A DNA stretch of 56,494 nucleotides from contig NZ_AHZC01000066.1 of assembly GCF_000247475.1 (NCBI RefSeq), positions 1-56,494 of the forward strand. The letters run 5' to 3'. Numbering within the stretch: position 1 is the stretch's first letter; each line of letters begins with the position of its first letter. The stretch comes from Rhizobium sp. PDO1-076. Its GTDB lineage: Bacteria > Pseudomonadota > Alphaproteobacteria > Rhizobiales > Rhizobiaceae. The translations under genes and the position numbers were made by a program. The notes below the pieces were generated by a model, which was not told the origin of the DNA, did not search any database, and saw nothing but the letters and a program-made list of their open reading frames with translations. This document shows positions 8,238 through 17,591 of the stretch, piece after piece.

Positions 8238-9322
8238 ATACCTTGGCGCTTCTCGCCGGTCGCCGCGCCGTCAGCGGCGACCGTTCCGCAATCGGCCTGC
8301 TGATGCTGGTCGCACTGGTGCTCCTCCTGGTGCTTGCCATCTTTACCTCGATCGTCGTAGGCCCGACCGGAGTCGGCCTGCCCCATCTGCTCGACTACCT
8401 GAGCGGCAATGCGGCCGCTCTCGACAGCCAGAACCTGCTGATCCTCGAAGCCGTGCGCCTGCCTAGGACTGCCATCGGCCTGCTGATCGGCGCAGCGCTT
8501 GGCGTCTCGGGCGCCATGATGCAGGGCCTGTTCCGCAACCCGCTGGCAGATCCGGGCATTGTCGGCGTAACCTCGGGGGCCGCACTTGCGGCCGTCACCG
8601 CGATTGTCCTTGGCCCGACATTGCTATTCCCGCTGCAATCCGTGCTTGGCGAACAATTTCTGCCGCTGATGGCCTTCCTGGGTGGCCTTGCCAACACGTT
8701 CCTGCTGTATGCCATCGCCACACGGCACGGCCAGACGTCTACGACAGCCCTGATCCTGTCCGGTATCGCGATCGCCGCCATGACGGGCGCTGCAACCGGT
8801 CTGTTGATCTTCATGGCTGACGACCGCGCCTTGCGCGACATCACCTTCTGGTCATTGGGCTCACTCAGCGGCGCAAGCACCTCAAAGATCCTCGCGATTC
8901 TGCCCTTTGTCGGCTTCGTCATGCTGATCATCCCTTTCGTCGCAAAGGGTCTCGACGCGCTCGTCCTCGGCGACGCCGCAGCATTCCATATGGGTGTGCC
9001 GGTCCAGCGCCTGAAGCGGTTGACGATCCTCGCCGTGGCCGCCGCCTGTGGTGCAACGGTTGCCGTCGCCGGCTCGATCGGCTTTGTCGGCATCATCGTC
9101 CCGCACCTGCTTCGACTGGCGATCGGCCCGTCACATCGCTTCCTCCTGCCCACCTCGGCGCTTGGTGGCGCTTCGCTGTTGCTGTTTGCCGACAGCATTG
9201 CACGCACCATTGTCGCGCCGGCCGAGTTGCCGATCGGCATCATCACCGCGATCCTTGGAGCGCCGGTATTCCTCATGCTGCTGCTTGGCCGCAACGGTCG
9301 TTCGAGCATGGAGGGCTTGTGA
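8234..9322 (+). CDS. hmuU: Haemin ABC transporter permease HmuU
   Basis: A 362-residue inner-membrane permease of the FecCD/BtuC family. Family hallmarks are RLPRTAIGLLIGAALGVSGAMMQGLFRNPLADPGIVGVTSGAA (about 75-118) and the C-terminal FVGIIVPHLLRLAIGPSHRFLLPTSALGGA block, which contacts the ATPase. Around ten hydrophobic segments are visible. It forms the membrane channel for haem together with HmuV. The GTG start overlaps the hmuT stop by four bases, and the TGA is followed after one base by the hmuV ATG, so the three genes are tightly coupled. Confidence 0.93.
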   Translation: MNTLALLAGRRAVSGDRSAIGLLMLVALVLLLVLAIFTSIVVGPTGVGLPHLLDYLSGNAAALDSQNLLILEAVRLPRTAIGLLIGAALGVSGAMMQGLFRNPLADPGIVGVTSGAALAAVTAIVLGPTLLFPLQSVLGEQFLPLMAFLGGLANTFLLYAIATRHGQTSTTALILSGIAIAAMTGAATGLLIFMADDRALRDITFWSLGSLSGASTSKILAILPFVGFVMLIIPFVAKGLDALVLGDAAAFHMGVPVQRLKRLTILAVAAACGATVAVAGSIGFVGIIVPHLLRLAIGPSHRFLLPTSALGGASLLLFADSIARTIVAPAELPIGIITAILGAPVFLMLLLGRNGRSSMEGL

Positions 9323-9323
9323 G

Positions 9324-10115
9324 ATGATCCGGGCCAGGGAAATCAGCATCATTCGCAGCGGCCGCGCACTCGTCGACCGTGTCAGCCTTGATCTCACACC
9401 GGGACGCTTCACGGTCGTGATCGGCCCGAACGGTGCTGGCAAGTCCACCCTGCTCAAGGCCATCTCGGGCGAATTGAAACCCGACCATGGCGAGGTCCTC
9501 TATAACGACCGCCGACTGACCGCCCTTTCGCCGATCGAACTGGCGGCGGAACGGGCAGTCCTGCCACAATCGACGGCCCTGTCTTTTCCCTTCACTGCAC
9601 TGGAAGTGGTTCGCATGGGCGCGGTCGCTCATGGCAGCCTGGAGCCCGGCCTTGCGGCGCGCCAAGCGCTCACCCGTGTCGGCCTTGGTGGCTTTGAGGC
9701 AAGAAGCTACAACGCGCTGTCCGGCGGCGAACAGCAGCGTGTGCAGCTGGCGCGCGTGCTGGCGCAGATGCCCTCGCCCGTTTCGAATGGCAAGCCGTGT
9801 GCGATTTATCTCGATGAGCCAACGGCCAGTCTGGATATCGGCCACCAGATTTCCGTCCTGGAACTGGCCCGTGACTTCGCCCGTGCCGGCGGCATCGTGC
9901 TGGCGATCCTCCACGACCTGAACCTTGCCGCAGAGTTTGCAGATCACCTAGCTATCCTGCACAAAGGCAGGCTGGTCTGCGAAGGCCGTCCCGAAAATAC
10001 GATCGACGACACCATCATCCGCGAGGTCTACGGCATCAGCGGCACCGTCGGCCGGCTACCTGCCGCACACATTCCCTATGTGTTGCCGCAGTCGAGGCAG
10101 TCGGCTCAACGCTGA
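9324..10115 (+). CDS. hmuV: Haemin ABC transporter ATP-binding protein HmuV
   Basis: A 263-residue ABC ATPase: Walker A GPNGAGKST (34-42), Q-loop VLPQST, signature LSGGEQQR, Walker B IYLDEPTASLD and switch His in LAILHDLNLAA. This is the FepC/HmuV pattern. It powers haem import by HmuTU. The frame is open far upstream into hmuU, but the ATG one base after the hmuU stop starts at the family's normal N-terminus (MIRAREISIIRSGR). The last codons form part of a small hairpin. Confidence 0.93.
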   Translation: MIRAREISIIRSGRALVDRVSLDLTPGRFTVVIGPNGAGKSTLLKAISGELKPDHGEVLYNDRRLTALSPIELAAERAVLPQSTALSFPFTALEVVRMGAVAHGSLEPGLAARQALTRVGLGGFEARSYNALSGGEQQRVQLARVLAQMPSPVSNGKPCAIYLDEPTASLDIGHQISVLELARDFARAGGIVLAILHDLNLAAEFADHLAILHKGRLVCEGRPENTIDDTIIREVYGISGTVGRLPAAHIPYVLPQSRQSAQR

Positions 10116-10119
10116 GCCG
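10102..10119 (+). terminator. Hairpin at the end of hmuV
   Basis: CGGCTCA (10102-10108) and TGAGCCG (10113-10119) form a perfect seven-base stem with a four-base loop spanning the hmuV stop codon. There is no T-run after it, so it may be a weak or Rho-assisted terminator, or an RNA 3'-end stabiliser. Confidence 0.4.
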
Positions 10120-10129
10120 GCTATGCAGG

Positions 10130-10148
10130 TTATCCACAGTTATCCACA
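10130..10148 (+). promoter_or_regulatory. Two perfect DnaA boxes in tandem, one base apart
   Basis: TTATCCACA occurs at 10130-10138 and again at 10140-10148 on the same strand. Each copy is an exact match to the consensus DnaA-binding 9-mer. They are in the intergenic region between hmuV and tRNA-Lys, not inside a gene. Confidence 0.6.
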
Positions 10149-10456
10149 GGGCAAGCAAACATAAACACATCCGAAAATGGCAACGGAAAGCGAACGCGGC
10201 CGACAAAACGCGGGAACATGCAGGGAACATCTCGGATGCGCACCGGCAGCAGCACCGCAGGGGAAATCATGGAAAAACGTTAGCCGGCTGCCAATGCCGT
10301 TTCGCTGATTTTGATCGTTGACTTCCTCGCCTCGCGATCCGCTCAAACCGGCTCACGCCGATCGCTGTCAATGCACAACATAAGGGATCATGAACGTCTC
10401 AATCGCCGGCGACATTTTGGGTCACCAAACATCCAAATCATTGGAAAGATTGAAAA
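10149..10456. other. Intergenic stretch between the DnaA boxes and tRNA-Lys with no gene seen
   Basis: About 300 bases without a convincing reading frame. The only open frame of note (minus strand, near 10140-10346) has no ribosome site and an amino acid make-up unlike a real protein. No attachment-site repeat of the tRNA 3' end was found here by eye. The tRNA promoter is not here but to the right of base 10532, since the tRNA is on the minus strand. Confidence 0.5.
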
Positions 10457-10532
<76 letters not shown>

Positions 10533-10658
10533 GCCGCGCCCCGTTCTGGAGGCGTGACCGGGCGTATAAACAGGATATCGGACCTTGTCTAGCGCCGAGA
10601 CGAAAATTCTTGGCTGTTTGGTCAAAAAATTTCAGAAATCCGAAATTTCCGTTATTTT

Positions 10659-11576
10659 TCAAAGATCGAGGCTACCGGTCGCGAGACGCACCGCCTGACC
10701 GCCAATGCGAGCGCGCGAAATCGCGCCGTCCTTGACGTCGATATGCAGATGGATGTGGGACGATCTGCCCATCTCCACGCCCTGCTCCACCATCAGCGGG
10801 TGATGGCCATCCGGCAAACCATCGAAATGCCAGATGGCACCCGACAAAGCGGCGACGGCAGATCCCGTGGCAGGATCCTCGGTGATGCCCATGTCGGGCG
10901 AAAACATCCGCGCATGGAACTTCGCCGCATGATGGACCCCGCCGCGGCAATAGACATAGGCAGGCGTAAGGCGCCCTTCACACAAGGGCGCTGTCCGCTC
11001 CCACAGTTGAGGATCGAACTCCAGGCTTTCGACAGCCGCGATGTCGTGGACCGGCACCAGCAGAAACGGCACACCTGCCCCCCAGATGGCCGGCACGTGG
11101 TTCTCGAAACCGATGGCCGTCACCTTCAGAGAAAGCGCGTCAGCGATGCCTTGGCGGTCGAGTGGAAGATCATAGCGGTTTGAGGTCCGCGGCAGATCAA
11201 ATTCGGCAAAGCTCGCCTCGCCGGGCCTCAGCCTGACGGCACAGCGGACCGGGCCGACATTTTCTTCCAGTACCGAGACGAGATCGAGACCGCCGTCCTG
11301 ATCGCCATAGGCCTGCTCCGCAAGCGCGATCGCAGTGCCGACTGTCGGATGGCCGGCAAACGGCAATTCGCGCGCCGGCGTGAAGATCCGGATGCGCGTG
11401 GCATGCGCAGAATTGCCGAATTTCTGCACAAAGACCGTTTCTGAGAGATTGAACTCGGCCGCGATCGATTGCATGGCCTGATCCGAGAGGTCGTCACCAT
11501 CGAAAACCACGGCCAGCGGATTGCCGGCAAGTTTGCGGTCGGTGAAAACGTCATAGATGGAATAGTTTCGTGCCAC
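10659..11576 (-). CDS. PhzF family phenazine-biosynthesis-like isomerase/epimerase
   Basis: A 305-residue protein of the PhzF family: [42 protein letters not shown] at the start, [18 protein letters not shown] with the characteristic GHP, and DPATGSA near the C-terminus. The Glu in LSETVF is at the catalytic position known for PhzF. Family members are two-domain isomerases; outside phenazine producers the natural substrate is usually unknown. The GTG at 11576 has GGAG eight bases upstream, far better than any start further out, and gives the normal family N-terminus. It follows the Nudix-like gene by 72 bases on the same strand. Confidence 0.88.
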   Translation of the reverse strand: MARNYSIYDVFTDRKLAGNPLAVVFDGDDLSDQAMQSIAAEFNLSETVFVQKFGNSAHATRIRIFTPARELPFAGHPTVGTAIALAEQAYGDQDGGLDLVSVLEENVGPVRCAVRLRPGEASFAEFDLPRTSNRYDLPLDRQGIADALSLKVTAIGFENHVPAIWGAGVPFLLVPVHDIAAVESLEFDPQLWERTAPLCEGRLTPAYVYCRGGVHHAAKFHARMFSPDMGITEDPATGSAVAALSGAIWHFDGLPDGHHPLMVEQGVEMGRSSHIHLHIDVKDGAISRARIGGQAVRLATGSLDL

Positions 11577-11648
11577 GGGCAATCTCCGGTCGGTCGCATT
11601 TGGCCCGTCACACTGCCCCAGCGCAACGCGCAAGGCAAGCAATGGGCG

Positions 11649-12374
11649 TCACCGCCGCGACGCGAAGTACCAGTCGAGAATTGGAAGCATGGCGACATTG
11701 TAGCGATGCGCTTTGTGGTCCCCGTCACGAATGGCAACGGCGGCAGAAATTTCCTGGTCTTCGGCATCATCGGCAAACAGGTTGATCGCCGAGATCAGAT
11801 CTTCCGCCACGGCATCGAATTGAAAGATCTGGAAAAACGTCAGCCTGCGGGATCGATAACTCGCATAGATCAGACCATCGGTCGCAGCCTCATTGAGATC
11901 AAGCCCGGTTTCCTCCAGCACTTCGCGACGCATATTGCCGGCAAGATCGCAGACGCCATCGACGACATCCGAGGCATCCAGCGAGCCGGCCGCGAAATAG
12001 ACCTGTCCGGCATTTGCCGTGTGCGGCGCCATCTCAACGGCAATCAGCGCACCGTCGGACGAGGCGATAACCGGATAGCCGAACAGATGGCAGGCCCCCG
12101 ACCGGTCCTGCTGCTTGCGCCACCAGAGAAAGGTGGAGAATGATGACAGATAACCTTCGGCTTCGATCGCAGCCCCATTGAGCCTGATCCGGTTCTGCAG
12201 GATCATTCGCCCATTGAACAGCCTCGGATTGGCCGCGTGCTCGACAGCCCAGTTTTCGGCGATGGCATCGCTCATGGTCTCCTCCAGTGGATGGAAACCC
12301 GGCAATACCGCCAGATGATAGGACTGGATCGGCATCACCGTACCATCGACCCTGAGGCCGGTCTCGTCGATCAT
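11649..12374 (-). CDS. Divergent Nudix-fold hydrolase
   Basis: A protein of about 241 residues. Its only clear signature is the second half of a Nudix box, REVLEETGL (near residue 140), preceded by MR and GSLDASDVVDGVCDLAGN. The first half of the box is degenerate: where the consensus has G and E, the spacing gives other residues. Catalysis on a nucleoside diphosphate derivative is therefore possible but not certain. The ATG at 12374 has GAAGAGG six bases upstream and starts ten bases after the stop of the upstream nuclease-fold gene, so the two are probably co-transcribed. The tail is rich in Asp/Glu. Confidence 0.7.
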   Translation of the reverse strand: MIDETGLRVDGTVMPIQSYHLAVLPGFHPLEETMSDAIAENWAVEHAANPRLFNGRMILQNRIRLNGAAIEAEGYLSSFSTFLWWRKQQDRSGACHLFGYPVIASSDGALIAVEMAPHTANAGQVYFAAGSLDASDVVDGVCDLAGNMRREVLEETGLDLNEAATDGLIYASYRSRRLTFFQIFQFDAVAEDLISAINLFADDAEDQEISAAVAIRDGDHKAHRYNVAMLPILDWYFASRR

Positions 12375-12384
12375 GACGGCCTCT

Positions 12385-13494
12385 TCACGGCACATGCAGG
12401 CTTATCGCAACCGGGCAGTGATCGGACGCCTTCGGCCTGTCCCAGCCGACACGCGGATAACGCTCGATTTCCTGGCCCGGCGGAAACGGTGTCCGGAACG
12501 GCTGACCGTTGCGGATGATGTCGGGCGCAACGGTCGGATTGGCCCGCGCAAGCGCTGGCGACAGCCAGATATAGTCCAGTTGGCACAGATGCTGCTCTTC
12601 AGGCCCCCGCGCGTGGTAAAGCGTCCAGCGATCGAGAACAGGACGGCGCAGCATGACGTTTTCGGCAAATCCGTCAGAGGACAAGATGTCGAGGGCGCTG
12701 CTCAGGCCGCCCACCGGCTCGAACCGATACCCGAGACGCCGTTCGCCGATGACGTCGACGCGCTCCTGATAGTCGTTCATGTCGCCGCAGATGAGAAAAT
12801 TGGCTTCGGAGACCTGATCCACGCCGAACCGGTTTTCGATGATGTGGCGCACCGCCTTCGCTTCTGCCTCACGAACCGGTCGGGTGCTCTCCCGTCCATC
12901 AGCCCCATCGCGACCATTGCTCATCGACTTGAGGTGCAGGACATAGAGTGTCAGCGGCCGACCACCGATGCGCAGATCAAGCTCGAGACAATCCCGTTTG
13001 AAGATCTTGCTGTCCGGCTGCAGATTCGGACCGAGGCCGGAATGGTAGAGCGACAGGTCTCTGTAGGTGAGCGCAGCATGGCTCTTGATGTCGACAAGCT
13101 CGATCCGCTCGCCGCCGCGCGTCTGTTCGCGCATCAACACAGCCACGTCGATGCCACGGCTGTCATTGCCCTCGATAATGTATTTCTGCCGGTAGCCCGC
13201 CCCGGCCATGCGGAAGAGATAGCCATATTCGAACGCCTGTAGGGACTCCATGTTGTCCACCTCCTGCAGGCAGAGGATATCCGCATCGGTATCGGCAATC
13301 GCAAGCGCCGAAAGCTGCCTTGTGTCGTCGGTCGTGGCCACAACCCGCGCCGCCTCCAACTGCTGATAGCCGATCTCGGTCTTGATCTCGAAGAGTTTCA
13401 GCACCCGGTCTGAGCGCAACTGGTTGCGAAAGCCGGTGAAATCGAACCGGGCGATCAGGTTCTCGATATTGAAGGTTGCGATACGCAGCGACAT
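12385..13494 (-). CDS. Endonuclease/exonuclease/phosphatase (EEP) superfamily protein
   Basis: A 369-residue protein with the EEP fold. It begins MSLRIATFNIENL (catalytic Asn), then ADILCLQEVDN (catalytic Glu). LYVLHLKSMSNG, FLICGDMNDY (Asp/Asn pair) and the terminal SDHCPVAISL (Asp-His) complete the active site. Such enzymes cleave phosphodiester or phosphomonoester bonds in DNA, RNA or small molecules; which applies here cannot be told. No signal peptide is seen from the chosen ATG at 13494, although the frame stays open to 13656. It is the first gene of a run with the Nudix and phzF genes. Confidence 0.85.
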   Translation of the reverse strand: MSLRIATFNIENLIARFDFTGFRNQLRSDRVLKLFEIKTEIGYQQLEAARVVATTDDTRQLSALAIADTDADILCLQEVDNMESLQAFEYGYLFRMAGAGYRQKYIIEGNDSRGIDVAVLMREQTRGGERIELVDIKSHAALTYRDLSLYHSGLGPNLQPDSKIFKRDCLELDLRIGGRPLTLYVLHLKSMSNGRDGADGRESTRPVREAEAKAVRHIIENRFGVDQVSEANFLICGDMNDYQERVDVIGERRLGYRFEPVGGLSSALDILSSDGFAENVMLRRPVLDRWTLYHARGPEEQHLCQLDYIWLSPALARANPTVAPDIIRNGQPFRTPFPPGQEIERYPRVGWDRPKASDHCPVAISLHVP

Positions 13495-13677
13495 CTCGAT
13501 TGCAGCCTTTCGAGCCGGGAGGAGAATCTGTGGGAACGACCTTCGAGCTTTATTGCAGAGATTTTCCGGCAGCGCGACACAGCAGCCGATTTCGGATGGA
13601 CTTTGCCGAACCGCAGCACGATCGACGGTGGCCATGCATCGACCGGCAAAGCGCAAGCAGCCGGATGCAGAAAGACT

Positions 13678-14703
13678 TCAGAGACGCCAACCGCCGGCAA
13701 TTATGACCGGCACCACGGCACCAACCTGCAGACGCTCGCGCCAGTGAACCCGAAGGCACTGACCGTCGCCGAGGCGCAAGCCCATGGTATAGCGCTCGCC
13801 CTCGAAGACCACGCTTTCCACCACTGCCGGCAAGCCACCATCGCCAATATGGACATCCTGCGGACGAACCAGAAGGTCCACGGACGGCGCGTTGTCCAAT
13901 CGCGTCAAAGCCAGCTGGACGGCCTGCCAGTCGAAGTGGCGTGCAGCGCCTGCCGCGGCCCGGACAGACAGAACGGCACCACGCCCGACAAGCTCGCCCA
14001 CACGCCGGCCCTCCGGTCGTGCATAGAGCTCGTCCGGCGCCGCCATCTGCAGCAGCTTGCCGTCCGCCATCACCGCGACATCGGTCGCCAGCGCCATGGC
14101 TTCCGCCTGATCATGCGTCACATAGATCATCGTGGCGCCGGAGCGCGCATGAAACTCGCGGAAAGCGTCCTCCATCTCGCCTCTCAGGTGGCGGTCGAGA
14201 TTGGCCAGCGGCTCGTCCAGCAACACGACATCCGGCGAGGTTACAAGGCAGCGGGCCAGCGCCACCCGTTGGCGCTGGCCACCGGAAAGCGCTGCTGGGC
14301 GCCGGTCGCCATACGCTTCGAGCCGCACCGATCGCAAAGCCTCCAGCACTTTCGCGCGGTAGCGTTCGCCGGTCACCCCGCGCACCTTCAACGGATAGCC
14401 GACATTCTCGGCAACCGTCATGTGCGGCCACAACGCATAGGACTGGAACACCATGGCCATGTTGCGCCTTTCCGGCGGTACGACCCTTGCTGCATCCGAC
14501 ATCACCCGCTCACCCAACAGGATCGAGCCATCCGTCGGCGTCTCGAAGCCCGCGACCATGCGCAGCACCGTCGTCTTGCCGCAGCCCGAGGGCCCGAGCA
14601 GCGCCAGAAATCCTCCGTCGCGGATCTCCATCGACACGGCATCGACAGCCGGCCGGCCGGTGCCAAAATCCTTGCTCAGTTGATGCAGGGTCAGTTTCGC
14701 CAC
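13678..14703 (-). CDS. Iron(III)/phosphonate-type ABC transporter ATP-binding protein
   Basis: A 341-residue ATPase with Walker A GPSGCGKTT, signature LSGGQRQRVALARCL, Walker B VVLLDEPLANLDRHLR and switch His VTHDQAEAM. A C-terminal TOBE-like domain (about 270-341: LLVRPQDVHIGDGGLPAVVESVVFEGERYTMGLRL) marks the FbpC/PotA/UgpC class. Together with the adjacent permease and binding protein it forms an importer. The GTG at 14703 has AAGGTG upstream and overlaps the permease stop by 13 bases, giving the usual family N-terminus (AKLTLHQLSKDFG). Substrate is inferred only from gene class. Confidence 0.87.
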   Translation of the reverse strand: MAKLTLHQLSKDFGTGRPAVDAVSMEIRDGGFLALLGPSGCGKTTVLRMVAGFETPTDGSILLGERVMSDAARVVPPERRNMAMVFQSYALWPHMTVAENVGYPLKVRGVTGERYRAKVLEALRSVRLEAYGDRRPAALSGGQRQRVALARCLVTSPDVVLLDEPLANLDRHLRGEMEDAFREFHARSGATMIYVTHDQAEAMALATDVAVMADGKLLQMAAPDELYARPEGRRVGELVGRGAVLSVRAAAGAARHFDWQAVQLALTRLDNAPSVDLLVRPQDVHIGDGGLPAVVESVVFEGERYTMGLRLGDGQCLRVHWRERLQVGAVVPVIIAGGWRL

Positions 14704-16385
14704 GGCACGACACCTTTCGGCAGCCAGGCCGCCATCCATTCGAGAAGCAACATCAGCACGACGATCATCAGCACCACCAGCACGGAAAGCGCTGCCGCCA
14801 GATCGTAGGAGCCGCTGTCGTCGAGATTGTAGATCGCAACACCCAGCGTCTGCGTCCCGGCGGACCAGAGCAGCGCGGAAACTGTCAGCTCGTTGCAGGC
14901 AATCAGGAAAACCAGAATCACCGATGCACCGGCAGCGGGTGCGATCAAGGGAACCAGTATCTCCGCGAGACGCCGCCAGAACCGGGCACCCGAAAGCCGT
15001 GCAGCTTCTTCCAGCGCCGGATCGAGTTGACGGAATGCGCTGATAATCGGCTTCAGGCCGACGGCGAAAAAGCTGGACAGATAGGCCAGCAGGATGATCC
15101 ACAGCGTGCCGTACAGGGTCACGCCGACAAGCGGGATGGGCGCGGCAAAGATCAGGATGAAGGCAACCGCTATGACGACACCTGGCAGCGCATACGGGAT
15201 CTCGATCATCGCCGCGACAAGTCCCGTCCAGCGGCTTTTCGTATGCGTCAGGGTATAGGCGGTCAGAACGCCGAAAACCAGAAGCCCGAAGGCCGTCAAC
15301 CCGGAAAGAAACAGCGAGTTGACGAAGGCCGTCTGGGTTACAGCCTGGCGGAAGAGGATCTCGTCATAGGCCGACAACGAAATGGTCTGCCATGAAAACA
15401 CAACGCCGTAGGTCGAGACCAGAGAACCGGCCACCAGTGCCAGAAACGGAAGTACCAGCATCACCACCAACAACAGCCACAATGCCATTTCGACAGGCAG
15501 CCGCCAGAGACCGAGGTTGAAACTCGCCGTCAGGCCGGCGGCGCCGATGGTCCGATATTCCCTGTTGCGCAACACCCGTTCCTGCAGGCCAAGGCCAGCG
15601 ATGGCAAGGATCGCGATCATTGCTGAAAGCATGGCAATATCGCCGAATGTATCGGGACCGAAGCTGGCGAAGCGTGCATAGATCAACGTCGGCAACGTGT
15701 AGATTGCCGCAGGCATGCCGAGAATGGCCGGAATACCGAAATTGCCGACGCCCGAAACAAACGCGATGGCGGCCCCTGCAATGAGACCGGGAACGGCAAG
15801 CGGCAACACGATATCGCGCAGCACCTGGCGCGACGAGGCTCCGGAAAGTCTGGCCGCGTCAATGCCCTCCTGCGGCAGCGCCAGCAGTCCGGCTCGGAGC
15901 GAGAGAAACACCAGCGGCGCATGCTGCACGCCGAACAGCAGTGCAATGCCATAGATCGAATAGAGCGGCTGCGGGCTGCCGAGCGCAGGCGCAAGGCCGA
16001 TCGCCTTCAGCAGCGGACTGGACGGCCCTGACAGCCCAACCCAGGACAACGCGGTCACCTGCGGCGGGATCATCGTCGGTAGCATGAACAGGAAGCCCAG
16101 CACGCCCCTCGCCCGGACATCGGTCAAGGCAAGGACGAGCGCAAACGAAGAGCCGATGATCAGGGCGACGATCATGCCGAGGAACGAGGTCGTCAGCGTG
16201 TTGAGTGCCGCTTGCCAGACAGCCGGCTCACGCAGCAGGTCCAATGCCTTGCCGCTCCAGATCGAGCGAAATCCGGCGGCGACAAGACGCAACAGCGGCA
16301 CGGCGCAAAGGCTGAAGACGAGCAGGCCGACAAAGGGGAACAGCCAGCGGGGCTGGCTGTTCGTCTGCTGTGCATGGAGAGGCAT
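14691..16385 (-). CDS. Iron(III)/phosphonate-type ABC transporter permease, two fused halves
   Basis: A 564-residue inner-membrane protein in which two BPD_transp_1 permease units are joined, as in FbpB/SfuB. About twelve hydrophobic segments are visible. Each half carries an EAA-type coupling loop: DAARLSGASSRQVLRDIVLPLAVPG (first half) and EEAARLSGARFWRRLAEILVPLIAPA (second half). One polypeptide therefore supplies both halves of the pore. The ATG at 16385 lies eight bases after the binding-protein stop; a TTG twelve bases upstream is a less likely alternative. The gene is between the solute-binding and ATPase genes. Confidence 0.9.
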   Translation of the reverse strand: MPLHAQQTNSQPRWLFPFVGLLVFSLCAVPLLRLVAAGFRSIWSGKALDLLREPAVWQAALNTLTTSFLGMIVALIIGSSFALVLALTDVRARGVLGFLFMLPTMIPPQVTALSWVGLSGPSSPLLKAIGLAPALGSPQPLYSIYGIALLFGVQHAPLVFLSLRAGLLALPQEGIDAARLSGASSRQVLRDIVLPLAVPGLIAGAAIAFVSGVGNFGIPAILGMPAAIYTLPTLIYARFASFGPDTFGDIAMLSAMIAILAIAGLGLQERVLRNREYRTIGAAGLTASFNLGLWRLPVEMALWLLLVVMLVLPFLALVAGSLVSTYGVVFSWQTISLSAYDEILFRQAVTQTAFVNSLFLSGLTAFGLLVFGVLTAYTLTHTKSRWTGLVAAMIEIPYALPGVVIAVAFILIFAAPIPLVGVTLYGTLWIILLAYLSSFFAVGLKPIISAFRQLDPALEEAARLSGARFWRRLAEILVPLIAPAAGASVILVFLIACNELTVSALLWSAGTQTLGVAIYNLDDSGSYDLAAALSVLVVLMIVVLMLLLEWMAAWLPKGVVPWRN

Positions 16386-16393
16386 TGCTGGGA

Positions 16394-17374
16394 TCAATTG
16401 GTGCCGAAGATCCCGGAGAAGGTCTTGAGATCGTCTTCGCTCGCCTTCAGGGCTTCGCTGGCATTGATCGGCAGGACCTTGATCGTGTCACGCGCCGGGA
16501 AACCGTCCGGAACAGCCATGCCGTTACGCGCCGGGATATAACCGAGCTTGAGGAAACCCTCCTGGCCCTTCTCGGAAAGCACGTAGTCGACGAAAAGCTT
16601 GGCTGCCTCTGCATTCTTGCTGCTCGAGAGAATGGCGACCGGCTCGGTTACGGCTGAGACACCTTCAGTCGGGAAGACGAATTCGACGGGCGCGCCCTTG
16701 GCCTTTTCGCGCAGCGGCATGTAGTCGACGACCACGCCATAGGCCTTTTCACCGGTCGCAACCGACTTCAGCACGGCGCCATTGCCGCCCGATGCGGTCG
16801 CGCCATTGGCCTGCAGGGACTTGTAATAGTCCCAGCCGAGGCCATCAACACCAACCAGGGTCTGGGCATGAATGAGTGCTGCACCCGAAGTCAGCGGGCT
16901 CGGCATGGTGACGAGGCCCTTGGCCTCCGGCTTTGCCAGGTCGCTCCACGAGGTCGGCTTCATGCCGGCAGCCGTGTTGTACATGATGCCGGTGGTGATC
17001 AGCTTGGTCGAGTAATAGGCGCCGTCTGCATCATAGAGGCTGGCATCGAAATTGGCTGCTTCCGGCGACTTGTAGGCAAGCAGCTGGCCGGCCTGCTTCA
17101 TGCGCTCGAGCGTCACGGTGTCGGCGATCAGCAGCAGGTCGGCGACCGGATTACCGGCTTCGATCTCGGCCATCAGCTTGGCCATGATCTTCGGCGTGCC
17201 ATCACGAACCCAATCCACCTTCACGTCCGGATGGGTCGCCATGAAGCCGTCGACAGTCGCCTGCGCGTCTTCGTTCGGCTGGCTGGTATACAGCACCAGA
17301 TTGGCGGCATTGACCGAACCGACCATCAGGCCAAGGGAAACAAGCGCGGTAAAGGCGCAAAGGAGCTTTTTCAT
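16394..17374 (-). CDS. Periplasmic solute-binding protein of an iron(III)/phosphonate-type ABC importer
   Basis: A 326-residue protein with a clear signal peptide (MKKLLCAFTALVSLGLMVGSVNA, cleavage near residue 23). It has the FbpA/AfuA-PhnS class fold, opening NLVLYTSQPNEDAQATVDGFMATHPDVKVDWVRDGTPKIMAKLMAE. YYSTKLITTGIMYN lies in the middle, and EPVAILSSSKNAEAAKLFVDYVLSEKGQEG is near the end. I do not see the paired tyrosines of classical ferric-binding proteins in the usual place, so 2-aminoethylphosphonate or another substrate remains possible. The ATG at 17374 has GAGGA seven bases upstream. It is the first gene of the SBP-permease-ATPase operon. Confidence 0.88.
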   Translation of the reverse strand: MKKLLCAFTALVSLGLMVGSVNAANLVLYTSQPNEDAQATVDGFMATHPDVKVDWVRDGTPKIMAKLMAEIEAGNPVADLLLIADTVTLERMKQAGQLLAYKSPEAANFDASLYDADGAYYSTKLITTGIMYNTAAGMKPTSWSDLAKPEAKGLVTMPSPLTSGAALIHAQTLVGVDGLGWDYYKSLQANGATASGGNGAVLKSVATGEKAYGVVVDYMPLREKAKGAPVEFVFPTEGVSAVTEPVAILSSSKNAEAAKLFVDYVLSEKGQEGFLKLGYIPARNGMAVPDGFPARDTIKVLPINASEALKASEDDLKTFSGIFGTN

Positions 17375-17591
17375 CCGGGTGTCCTCGTTGCTAGAAGTCA
17401 CCGCTCCTTAGTGGCTCCCTTTGACAGGTGCATGACAGCCGCACCGGTTACCGGCCGGATCTGCAATGCCGGGCTTGCACCCTACATGAACTATTGTTGG
17501 GTAAGCTGCCGCAAAGTCACCCTTCCGAGGATTGCAGCCGCAGGCAAATGCTGCGATCTGGAAAACGAAATTTCACGGGAAAATCAGTATC

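Noticed and set aside
10140..10346. A short minus-strand frame of 68 codons between hmuV and tRNA-Lys
   Set aside because: It has no ribosome site and a Cys/Arg/His-rich composition, and it overlaps the DnaA boxes, so it is most likely not coding.
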